Shown here piece after piece: positions 26,751 through 33,452 of a stretch of DNA of 64,000 nucleotides; position 1 is the stretch's first letter, and each line of letters begins with the position of its first letter. The notes beneath the pieces are model-generated. The model was not told where the DNA came from. It was given only the letters and a program-made list of their open reading frames with translations, and searched no databases. The position numbers were made by a program, and so were the translations under genes. Source of the DNA: Pseudomonas sp. P818 (GTDB taxonomy: Bacteria; Pseudomonadota; Gammaproteobacteria; Pseudomonadales; Pseudomonadaceae); assembly GCF_000418555.1 (NCBI RefSeq), contig NZ_ATKM01000011.1:62001-126000 (forward strand), in the 5' to 3' direction.

Positions 26751-28196
26751 GTGTCTTCCGTCCCTTCTTACCTCTGGTTATCCCGACACTCGATCTTCTA
26801 TTTCAGGATCGTGGTGCCTGGAGTTCTCCGTCCGCTTTTCCCTTGTTCCGAGATCCGCCGTTCGCTGCAGACACGCTGCAAGCGCGAAGCGCTGATCCGT
26901 GGCCGCGAATTGCTCCTGCAGGTTCAGCAGCTATACACCCAGGCATTTAAAGGCATTCGGCCATCCCTCGACTCCCTGCGTGGTGCCTGGGAGGCGGGCG
27001 GTAAGCGAGTTGCTAGTTGGGCTGCGTGGCTCCGTCAGCAGCAGTTGGTTGCGCTTGCGCAGAAGCCTTTGGATCAGGGGCGGGGAGCCAAGGTGAGAGG
27101 GCCGCAGAAGCCCGGCAGTGCCCCTTCAAGAGCCAAGCAGGGGCAGCCAGATAGGCTGGTAGCGGATGCGCCAAGCAACGCTCCACGCTTCTCTAAGGTG
27201 GTTCAGGAGTGCCTGGAGCAGCAGTCTCATGAAGGCGTGGCTGCGAAGACGCTATCCGACAAGCGTTCCGTGGCTGAGCTAATGACTCGGATCGTGGGTG
27301 ATTTGCCGGTCGATCTTATCACTCGCCAGGATGCCCGCAAGTTCCGAGAGGTGGCACTCAAGCTGCCGCCGAGGATGAATCAGCTTCCCGGGGGACAATC
27401 GCTGGAGCAGATCATCGAGACTGCCACCACCACGATCAGCCTCACCACGTTCAACAACTACGTGAAGAACCTGACGACCTTTTTCTCCTATGCCATCCGT
27501 GAGGGCTACTGCGAGCGCAACCCGTTCGATGGGCTCCGAGTCAGAAAGCGCGGCAAGGTCAGCGAGGAGCGCAGCGTCTTCAGCGAGGAGGATCTGCGCC
27601 GTCTGTTCTCGAAGCAGGTTTACGCATCAGCCAACTCAGCTCAGCCGCACAAGTACTGGCTGCCACTGCTCGGCCTGTACACCGGGGCGAGACTCAATGA
27701 GCTATGCCAGCTCTATCTGGATGATGTGGTCTGCATTAACGGCATCGACTGCATACACATCCGGGCCACTAAGCCCGATCAGAAGCTGAAAACCGTCACT
27801 TCCGAAAGGCTTGTGCCGATCCACTCGAACTTGAAAGCACTGGGGTTCCTTGAATTCGTCCAGGCACAGCGGGAGGCTGGCCACCAACGTCTTTTCGCGG
27901 AGCTGACCTTGCACAAGTCGCATGGCTACGCTGCCGCTCCCTCCAAATGGTTCACTCGGGTTCGTGATCAGTTGGGCTTCCGTGATGGGGTAGAGCGCAA
28001 GGACTTCCACAGCTTCCGCCACACGCTTGCTGATCACCTGAAGCAGAAGGGGATAGTCGAGTCGCTGGTTGGCGGCATTCTTGGCCACCAGAGCGGCGGG
28101 ATCACGTTCAGTCGGTACGGGAAGGACTTTAGGCCGGAAGTGCTGGCTCCGGTGGTGGAGGCAATAGACTTTGATGCAGTGGATTGGATGCGGTGA
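26751..28196 (+). CDS. Tyrosine-type site-specific integrase of the ffs island
   Basis: A 481-residue integrase with a GTG start at 26751. N-terminal domain YLWLSRHSIFYFRIVVP is typical of integrases with the DUF6538-type arm domain; a SAM-like core-binding domain spans about 145-250; the catalytic domain has TGARLNELCQ (Arg near 314), FHSFRHTLADHL (His/Arg near 420-423), LGHQSGG and the nucleophile in FSRYGKD (near 455). The full catalytic set R..HxxR..H..Y is present, so it is probably active. It sits beside attL, the normal place for such an integrase. No clear Shine-Dalgarno sequence. Confidence 0.93.
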   Translation: MSSVPSYLWLSRHSIFYFRIVVPGVLRPLFPCSEIRRSLQTRCKREALIRGRELLLQVQQLYTQAFKGIRPSLDSLRGAWEAGGKRVASWAAWLRQQQLVALAQKPLDQGRGAKVRGPQKPGSAPSRAKQGQPDRLVADAPSNAPRFSKVVQECLEQQSHEGVAAKTLSDKRSVAELMTRIVGDLPVDLITRQDARKFREVALKLPPRMNQLPGGQSLEQIIETATTTISLTTFNNYVKNLTTFFSYAIREGYCERNPFDGLRVRKRGKVSEERSVFSEEDLRRLFSKQVYASANSAQPHKYWLPLLGLYTGARLNELCQLYLDDVVCINGIDCIHIRATKPDQKLKTVTSERLVPIHSNLKALGFLEFVQAQREAGHQRLFAELTLHKSHGYAAAPSKWFTRVRDQLGFRDGVERKDFHSFRHTLADHLKQKGIVESLVGGILGHQSGGITFSRYGKDFRPEVLAPVVEAIDFDAVDWMR

Positions 28197-28744
28197 TCGC
28201 TGATGATGGCCATCGTGTTGACGCCTTCCAGGGTACGCACGAAGGTGGCCAGGGATTCCTGACGCAGCGCCACGCAGTTGTCGAAGACGACAGCCTTCGG
28301 TGCCATCTCCTGGTTCTCCAGGGCGAGGCGGTCGCGCTCTGCCTTCAGCACCTTGGCCTGGGCAATGATCTTCTCCATGTAGGAGAGCGGGTCTTCCAGT
28401 ACGGACTCGGCTGCTGTGTAGTGGACGGCCACGCCCTCGGTGGCCAGCCGGTCGTAGGAGCGGATGACTTCGAGGTGGAACTTCGGGCTGATCCACATGG
28501 CGTAGGCGTAGACCAGCTCCTTCACCACGAAGGTGCCGCCAAAGCGGCCACGGGTGATTTCAAAGGGAAGGTTTCCTCCCTTTTCCAACTCGCCCGCCAG
28601 CTCGGTGGTGCTGTCCAGCTTGATGAAGAACTTGGGTTTGTGGCGCTCCTCGCCACCGGCTGCCTTGTGCAGATCGTTCAGGCAGTAGCGGCCCTCGGCG
28701 TCTTGCTTGATGGCCACGCCGCATACAGTCAGTTGCTTGCTCAT
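28034..28744 (-). CDS. KilA-N domain protein, 3'-truncated
   Basis: A 236-residue frame. Residues 1-130 form a KilA-N domain (GRYCLNDLHKAAGGEERHKPKFFIKLDST, later YAYAMWISPKFHLEVIRSYDRL), a DNA-binding domain of phage antirepressor-type proteins, then a coiled-coil stretch (MEKIIAQAKVLKAERDRLALENQEM) and the start of a KilAC-like domain (SLATFVRTLEGVNTMAI). From about residue 183 the frame continues 163 bp into the antisense of the integrase 3' end and reads meaningless sequence. The normal C-terminal domain is therefore lost: a deletion joined it to the integrase gene. A start ATG at 28744 is preceded by AGGA. Confidence 0.75.
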   Translation of the reverse strand: MSKQLTVCGVAIKQDAEGRYCLNDLHKAAGGEERHKPKFFIKLDSTTELAGELEKGGNLPFEITRGRFGGTFVVKELVYAYAMWISPKFHLEVIRSYDRLATEGVAVHYTAAESVLEDPLSYMEKIIAQAKVLKAERDRLALENQEMAPKAVVFDNCVALRQESLATFVRTLEGVNTMAIISDHRIQSTASKSIASTTGASTSGLKSFPYRLNVIPPLWWPRMPPTSDSTIPFCFR

Positions 28745-28814
28745 GTTCTGTCCTCCAGAAAAGACGAAGCCCGCTCAGAGGCGGGCTATGGGTGTTCGTT
28801 TGTAGTGAGGGGAT

Positions 28815-29015
28815 TTACTGGCCGATCAGTGCCTTCAGGTTCTCGGCGGTCTCCTTGGCGGCCTGGGCTTCTGCGATCAGCAGCAGGTTCTTCTCTTGCA
28901 GTCGGTCGATCTGCTCGGTGTTGCGGCTGACCTCCACGTTGTTGGTGGCGGTCAGTTGTTCGAGCTGGTCGATGGTCTTTTTGAAGGACTTGAGGATCTT
29001 GTTGGGCTGGATCAT
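28815..29015 (-). CDS. Small coiled-coil hypothetical protein
   Basis: A 66-residue protein, MIQPNKILKSFKKTIDQLEQ at the start, then a heptad-like helical stretch rich in Glu, Asn, Gln and Leu through the C terminus (LQEKNLLLIAEAQAAKE). Compositionally it is a plausible small coiled-coil protein. It lies upstream of the KilA-N gene on the same strand, about 70 bp away, so it may be in its transcript. I do not recognise the family. Confidence 0.55.
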   Translation of the reverse strand: MIQPNKILKSFKKTIDQLEQLTATNNVEVSRNTEQIDRLQEKNLLLIAEAQAAKETAENLKALIGQ

Positions 29016-29144
29016 GTGGGGCTCTGCTCAATATGCGATGTTAGAGCGAAGTTGATTTTTACTTTCACAGCTTAATATGCTGGCAAAGTGTATAGATGTT
29101 ATTGGGGCGCATCTTGTTACTTCTTTACTGCTACTTATTCAGTT

Positions 29145-29159
29145 GCGCATATAATGCGC
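29145..29159 (+). promoter_or_regulatory. Palindrome over a candidate -10 box
   Basis: GCGCAT-ATA-ATGCGC (29145-29159) is a perfect inverted repeat that contains TATAAT (29150-29155). A repressor bound here would block the promoter of the gene pair at 29208-29806. No good -35 box is seen at the right distance. A further ATGCGC half-site follows near 29168. Confidence 0.5.
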
Positions 29160-29207
29160 TGCCGGAATTAATGCGCCTGTGGAAAAGTTGAACATACCTA
29201 TGCTTGT

Positions 29208-29399
29208 TTGCTATTTGTAGTGTACATGGCAATCAAGATGGAGGTTTCAGTCGTGCTCAGTAGTCAGTATGGTTTTAGCGTCTCTTTCGGGAAGGCACGC
29301 TTCTGCTTTTTTATCGGCGATGTGTATGTCCGAGTTCCCAGATGCTTTGAGTTGGCTTGGAATAGCACTGGCTTTTATTTCTGCAAGGACAGAGCGTGA
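29208..29399 (+). CDS. Hypothetical 63-residue protein of the island
   Basis: The frame reads MLFVVYMAIKMEVSVVLSS at the start; a shorter start at MAIKMEV (29226) or MEVSVV (29238) is also possible. It ends with its TGA overlapping the next ATG (GTGATG at 29396-29401), suggesting coupling to the MarR-like gene. Aromatic- and beta-rich (FCFFIGDVYVRVPRCFELAW). No family is recognised. Confidence 0.4.
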   Translation: MLFVVYMAIKMEVSVVLSSQYGFSVSFGKARFCFFIGDVYVRVPRCFELAWNSTGFYFCKDRA

Positions 29400-29806
29400 T
29401 GCACATGAAAACCACATTCAGCAAACAGATGCCGACTTATGATCGCTATGCGCTTGTACAGCTTTTCAAAGCGATTAAGGAGTTCCGTGAGATAGATCCT
29501 GAGATGCCAGCTCAAAGCATCGCATTGTTCCTCTACTCGGCGATCTACCCAGGATGCACGATGATGGATCTGCAGAAGAATCTCGCGATGACCCAGGCGT
29601 CTTGTTCAAGGAACGTTGCGGCCTTGTCTGAGTGGCATCGGCTCGAAAAGCCAGGGCACGGACTTATAGTGGCAACGCCAGATCCGATGGAGCGCCGCAG
29701 GAAGATCGTGCGATTGACCGAGAAGGGTGAGCAGCTAGCTTTATCCCTTACCGAGGCAGTGATGAACCCGGCTCATCTATCTTCGTTCTCGAGGGCTGCA
29801 CGGTAA
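29399..29806 (+). CDS. MarR-like winged-helix protein of the island
   Basis: A 135-residue protein (ATG at 29399; a GTG one codon earlier is possible). A winged helix is visible: MPAQSIALFLYSAIYPGCTMMDLQKNLAMTQASCSRNVAALSEWHRLEKPGHGL, with the wing in DPMERRRKIVRLTEKGEQLA. Small MarR-type proteins of this exact layout are common in Pseudomonas islands and prophages. It may regulate the promoter at 29145 or the divergent antirepressor genes. Followed by a large hairpin. Confidence 0.78.
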   Translation: MHMKTTFSKQMPTYDRYALVQLFKAIKEFREIDPEMPAQSIALFLYSAIYPGCTMMDLQKNLAMTQASCSRNVAALSEWHRLEKPGHGLIVATPDPMERRRKIVRLTEKGEQLALSLTEAVMNPAHLSSFSRAAR

Positions 29807-29811
29807 AAAAT

Positions 29812-29874
29812 AACCCCCAGCACCAAGCCGATAGGTCGGCCTCCTGGCTGTCCAGGCGAAGGGTGATGGGGGTT
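29812..29874. terminator. Hairpin between convergent island genes
   Basis: AACCCCCA (29812-29819) and TGGGGGTT (29867-29874) pair, with GCACC/GGTG extending the stem and a nested GGCCTCCTGG..CCAGGC loop. It sits between convergent genes and is a likely bidirectional terminator. Confidence 0.5.
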
Positions 29875-29877
29875 CTG

Positions 29878-30066
29878 TTAGTTACTGCTTGTGGGCGCCA
29901 GCCGGAGCACCGGAAGGTTCATCTGCTGGGTTGCTTTCCATCTGCGCTTGTCTGCGGCCAGGATGTCGCTCAACAGCGGATGCTGGACGGTGCCTTCTGC
30001 TTTGGCAGCCATGCCCGAAGAACTCCGTTTCCTGGCCTTCTTCACTTCGCTGGTGATGCTCTTCAT
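29878..30066 (-). CDS. Small basic hypothetical protein, third in the antirepressor chain
   Basis: A 62-residue basic protein beginning MKSITSEVKKARKRSSSGMA. Its ATG overlaps the stop of the 48-residue gene upstream (ATGA at 30066-30063). Together with that gene it forms a tightly coupled tail on the antirepressor gene. No family recognised. Confidence 0.55.
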   Translation of the reverse strand: MKSITSEVKKARKRSSSGMAAKAEGTVQHPLLSDILAADKRRWKATQQMNLPVLRLAPTSSN

Positions 30067-30209
30067 GAGCGAGAGCCTTCTGTGGTTCTCTGCTTGGATC
30101 GAGCTACCAGCTTGAAGTCGGTCTGCCAGGCGATGCAGAGCAGGTACACCAAGGGAACCAGAGGCCAGAGCAGCAGAGCGCCGAGGAAGATCAGTTCAGG
30201 TAGACGCAT
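30063..30209 (-). CDS. 48-residue single-pass membrane protein
   Basis: Sequence starts MRLPELIFLGALLLWPLVPL, then VYLLCIAWQTDFKLVARS and a basic tail, so one membrane helix with a positively charged cytoplasmic end. The ATG (30209) overlaps the stop of the antirepressor gene and its own stop (30063) overlaps the next ATG, both as ATGA. Its size and shape resemble small phage membrane proteins. Function unknown. Confidence 0.6.
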   Translation of the reverse strand: MRLPELIFLGALLLWPLVPLVYLLCIAWQTDFKLVARSKQRTTEGSRS

Positions 30210-31042
30210 CAGGCTACCTCCTCTGGGGTCTTGATGTAGTCGCTCGGGTCGACGCTGTTTCCGTAGGGCTGGTTCAGTACTGCCTCGATCTGCAGCAGTG
30301 TCATGCCACCAGCCAACATGGTCAGGGCGGCGTCATAGGCTCGGCTGTACTGGTTGAGGTCTTCGGTAGTGAGCGAGTCCCGAATGGGGCGGCCTATCTT
30401 GGCTCGCCATTCGCTGGCGGACAGTCCGGTCATCACTCGGCATACGAGCGACATCAGGCGCGCTTTCATCGACATAGCCTTTTGGCTGACGAGGCTCTTT
30501 GGCAGCTCTCCTGACTTCGCCTTTTCGCCAGCGATGATGAACATCTGATGTGCGACCTGATTGTCGATCTCCGTGAGCATGGAGCCACGTATCGGGGTGT
30601 ACTTGTGAAGCCTCATGGCCAGCTTCTCCATATCAATGAAGTAGCTGCGCACTTCTTTGCCCTGCGGAGTTCGAGCATTCATCGCTAGATGCACAGCGCA
30701 GTCACGACTGATTGTGTAGTCAGTGCGAGGGCGCCTTCCGGTCTGCGTCTTGATTTCGAGCACCTCTCCATTTTGGATAAAATCATCCAGAATCCCTTCG
30801 GCGCTCTGCTCGATCCACTTATTGAACTGCCCATGTGGATTGCCAATGTTTTCCCACAACTGCCGGGCATCAATGCTGGGTGCGGTGCTCTCGTCCACGA
30901 AGGGAAGTATCCGACGAACTCGGATCATCCTCTCGGTCTGTTCCTCGGTGAAGCCAAGAGTCTGCATGACGTGCTTCGGACAGTCATCCGGGGTGTAGTT
31001 GAAGGTCTTGCCAGTTCGTTTGCTTTTCATGGCGTAGATCAT
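30209..31042 (-). CDS. AntA/AntB-type antirepressor
   Basis: A 277-residue protein with an AntA/AntB domain: SIDARQLWENIGNPHGQFNKWIEQS at about residues 55-79, then RTDYTISRDCAVHLAMNARTPQGKEVRSYFIDME at about 105-138. The C-terminal half is a helix-rich domain, ADMSMKARL... with QYSRAYDAALTML near 230. Such proteins inactivate phage repressors and switch on lytic genes. Here no phage structural genes exist, so it may act on the island's own or a helper repressor. MKSKRTGK (ATG at 31030) is an alternative start. First gene of a chain of ATGA-coupled genes. Confidence 0.8.
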   Translation of the reverse strand: MIYAMKSKRTGKTFNYTPDDCPKHVMQTLGFTEEQTERMIRVRRILPFVDESTAPSIDARQLWENIGNPHGQFNKWIEQSAEGILDDFIQNGEVLEIKTQTGRRPRTDYTISRDCAVHLAMNARTPQGKEVRSYFIDMEKLAMRLHKYTPIRGSMLTEIDNQVAHQMFIIAGEKAKSGELPKSLVSQKAMSMKARLMSLVCRVMTGLSASEWRAKIGRPIRDSLTTEDLNQYSRAYDAALTMLAGGMTLLQIEAVLNQPYGNSVDPSDYIKTPEEVA

Positions 31043-31230
31043 CCTTTTTGTTCAGCCGTCAGAGTCCCTTCCATCCATGCCACCAGCTCCCATCTACAAG
31101 GGAAACACGGACGGCTCGGACGGCTGGACAAAACGGGCTGGGTTTCAGGGGGAATCTGCAAGGGATGCAGGGTTGATACGGGTGACTGGCCCAGGAGTTC
31201 CCCGGTGCCTGGATGCCATCCACGGGCCAA
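31039..31230 (-). CDS. Possible small protein upstream of the antirepressor
   Basis: A frame with TTG start at 31230 ends in a TGA that overlaps the antirepressor ATG as ATGA (31042-31039). The C-terminal part (CFPCRWELVAWMEGTLTAEQKG) looks protein-like, and the same overlap style is used by the next three genes. No good ribosome-binding site and a poor start codon keep confidence low. Confidence 0.3.
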   Translation of the reverse strand: MARGWHPGTGELLGQSPVSTLHPLQIPPETQPVLSSRPSRPCFPCRWELVAWMEGTLTAEQKG

Positions 31231-32157
31231 GGCCTGGGCAGCAGTGGTTGCCTAGGTCGCTACTGTGCTGAGGCCAAGGCTGATGGATGACAGAGGCGAA
31301 TGGGGAAACTCCTGGGCGGAGTCATCTGGAGGTACATGAAGATGAGCAGGAGGCAGTCTGGCAGAGAGTCTTGGGCTTCCTGACAACCACTGACGGGGAT
31401 GGTCACTGACAACATCGTCATCGGTGATCATCGACCCTGTGTCAGCAGAGTTGGGGAGGCATCAAGAGCAACTTGCGGTGCAGCTTGAAGAGCACCTGCC
31501 AGTGTTCTCCGCAAGACAGGCTTGATGCTGTCTCATTGCTTCGTTCTTCATTGATGGATTGATGGTAATGACCATGGATACAGGACAGCTCAAAGACACT
31601 CATAGAGTGGCTTCGCCATCCACCACTACACCCCGCGAGTCATCGCAGGTAGCCAGCCTCGACTGGGTGCCATCACCTCCCAACCAGCTATGTCAGGTTC
31701 GTCATCACCCGTGACTGCTGGCCGATTGGTCGGGGCAGTGAGAGGGGGCTGTACGCCTGAAGCTCAAAGTAGCAGTAGGTACTCGGCGGTCGCCTCGCTG
31801 GGCTGTTGCCTTTCCCTGGCTCGATCAGCTCCTCTGGCGGTTTGCGGCGGTGAAGATCGAGCGTCGTGGTTGAAGATCGAACGTGCGAGATTGCGCGTTC
31901 TTTCCTCCATAACAGTGTGGTAATCGATCTTCGTCGAACGTGCTGCGATCTTGCGAAAAACGCAGTATGGCAACAAGTTGTCAGCTTCTGTACTGAAGCG
32001 CTCCTCGCGGCCAATAGCTGCTGGTCGTGAGAGGCTAGGGAGGCCGAAGCGGACGTACAATTAGTCATGCAACGCAGGAGAATGTGATGCCATCGCAGCT
32101 CATTCAAACTATTGCATCGGCTGCCAAGTCCACGGGCATAGTCAATAGCGAGGCACA
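31231..32157. other. Gene-poor stretch of the island with short repeats
   Basis: About 930 bp without a convincing gene. It holds a direct repeat, TGAAGATCGAGCGT (31851-31864) and TGAAGATCGAACGT (31871-31884), 20 bp apart, with a reversed CGATCTTCG at 31925-31933 and TCGAACGTGCTGCGATC from 31934. These might be operator or origin-like sites. Frames on the minus strand over 31688-32221 look random. Confidence 0.5.
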
Positions 32158-32173
32158 TTGCCACCAGTGCTAG
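32087..32173 (+). CDS. Possible 28-residue peptide or gene remnant upstream of the nuclease gene
   Basis: ATG at 32087 follows CAGGAG at good spacing and opens a 28-codon frame (MPSQLIQTIASAAKSTGIVN then SEAHCHQC). It ends inside the promoter of the nuclease gene. It could be a leader peptide, or the start of a lost gene. Only the good ribosome-binding site supports it. Confidence 0.3.
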   Translation: MPSQLIQTIASAAKSTGIVNSEAHCHQC

Positions 32174-32187
32174 GTCTCGGTTATAAA
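32158..32187 (+). promoter_or_regulatory. Candidate promoter of the nuclease-HerA operon
   Basis: TTGCCA (32158-32163) and TATAAA (32182-32187) with an 18-bp spacer, 38 bp before the nuclease ATG. The repeats at 31851-31950 lie upstream. Confidence 0.5.
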
Positions 32188-32224
32188 GAGGCTGGATATA
32201 GCAAAAATAATTACTGGACATGCC

Positions 32225-33436
32225 ATGAGCGACAGAAGCGCTGTTGACACAATACGAGGTTATTTCTACCAGTTCGACCTGTCGATCCTGAGCATCTTAC
32301 AGTTGGCGTCAATGGAGGATTCTGTCGAGATAGAGTGTATCGAAGACATCGACATCCGGACTGCAACAGACGTCACAGCTACTCAGTGCAAATACTACGC
32401 TAAGACGGAATACAATCACTCCGTTATCAAAGACGCAGTAAAGTATATGCTTTCCCATTTCAAGGAAAGCTTAACGGGAACGAAGCCGAAGGTCTATTAC
32501 TCCATCAAAGGGCACTATAGCTCCGGTCAGGAAAAACTGGATGGCGGAATAGATGTTGATTTTCTGAAACAGCACTTTCTGACCTACAAAAAGGAGAAAG
32601 TCACTCATCAGCATCATATAGATCTAGGCCTCTCCGATACCGAGCTTGAGGAGTTCTTGAAACGCCTAAAAATCGATGTCAGGGCAAAGGATTATGAAGA
32701 GCAGTTTCGCGAGGTGATCGATACCCTTCAAGCTATTTTTGGAGGGTCGCCGTTCTCCGCCGAATATTTTTTCTACAACAACGCGTTGGCGCTGATTCGT
32801 GAGCTTTCGATTAAAGCTGCACCGGCGGATCGGTCAATTACGAAGAGGGAGTTTTTGACAAAGATCAACACTTCCTCTGTACTTTTCAATGAATGGTTCG
32901 TCCAGAGGAAGGGCAAGAGAGCTCACTTAGCCGCGCTTCGCAAGGAGTACTTCACTGATTTCAACATATCTCCATTCGAGCGTTTCTTCCTAGTTGAGAT
33001 AGACCCGGTATCGTACATCCGAAGTGACCTAAAGGACTTAGTCCTCAGCCTTTCCAATAAGTGGGCGAAGCTGTCCGTTAGGGAACCAATTCCGTTTTGT
33101 CCGTACATTTATGTCCATGGAGTGTCAGACAGTGAGCTTTTAGCGCTTAAGCGAGAACTCTGTGCCGAAGAATTTAAATTCATAGATGGTCACGACTTCC
33201 TAGGTGCGGACTTCAATTACCAGTCAATCATGCAGCAAGCCACACATGGCAACGGTATAAAGATCAAGATTCTAAATACTCTTTCCAACGTAGAACAAAC
33301 CGTAAACTCGATTACCAAGACACGACGCATTTACCAGTTCCACTTGGGGAGCTGCTACTTCGAATATGACAATCCGTCGGTTCGACACGTCAAAATTCAG
33401 ATAGAGCAACTTTCTGACGTCAAATCTATTATCTAA
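32225..33436 (+). CDS. DUF4297-like putative nuclease, partner of HerA ATPase
   Basis: A 403-residue protein. The N terminus resembles the DUF4297/Cap4-type nuclease start: TIRGYFYQFDLSILSILQL at residues 9-27, acidic cluster EIECIEDIDI at 35-44, then TQCKYYAK at 53-60. E37 or E40/D41 with Q54-x-K56 fits a PD-(D/E)xK active site. The rest, about 200-403, is of unknown fold. It is followed after 16 bp by a HerA-type ATPase gene, and the pair DUF4297 + HerA is a known anti-phage type. The GC content is near 45 percent by sampling, well below neighbours. Domain call is by eye and should be checked. Confidence 0.65.
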   Translation: MSDRSAVDTIRGYFYQFDLSILSILQLASMEDSVEIECIEDIDIRTATDVTATQCKYYAKTEYNHSVIKDAVKYMLSHFKESLTGTKPKVYYSIKGHYSSGQEKLDGGIDVDFLKQHFLTYKKEKVTHQHHIDLGLSDTELEEFLKRLKIDVRAKDYEEQFREVIDTLQAIFGGSPFSAEYFFYNNALALIRELSIKAAPADRSITKREFLTKINTSSVLFNEWFVQRKGKRAHLAALRKEYFTDFNISPFERFFLVEIDPVSYIRSDLKDLVLSLSNKWAKLSVREPIPFCPYIYVHGVSDSELLALKRELCAEEFKFIDGHDFLGADFNYQSIMQQATHGNGIKIKILNTLSNVEQTVNSITKTRRIYQFHLGSCYFEYDNPSVRHVKIQIEQLSDVKSII

Positions 33437-33452
33437 CCGCAGGGACGTGAGC

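Noticed and set aside
31688..32221. A 177-codon minus-strand frame upstream of the nuclease gene
   Set aside because: It crosses the repeats and the promoter of the plus-strand operon, has no ribosome-binding site and looks random.
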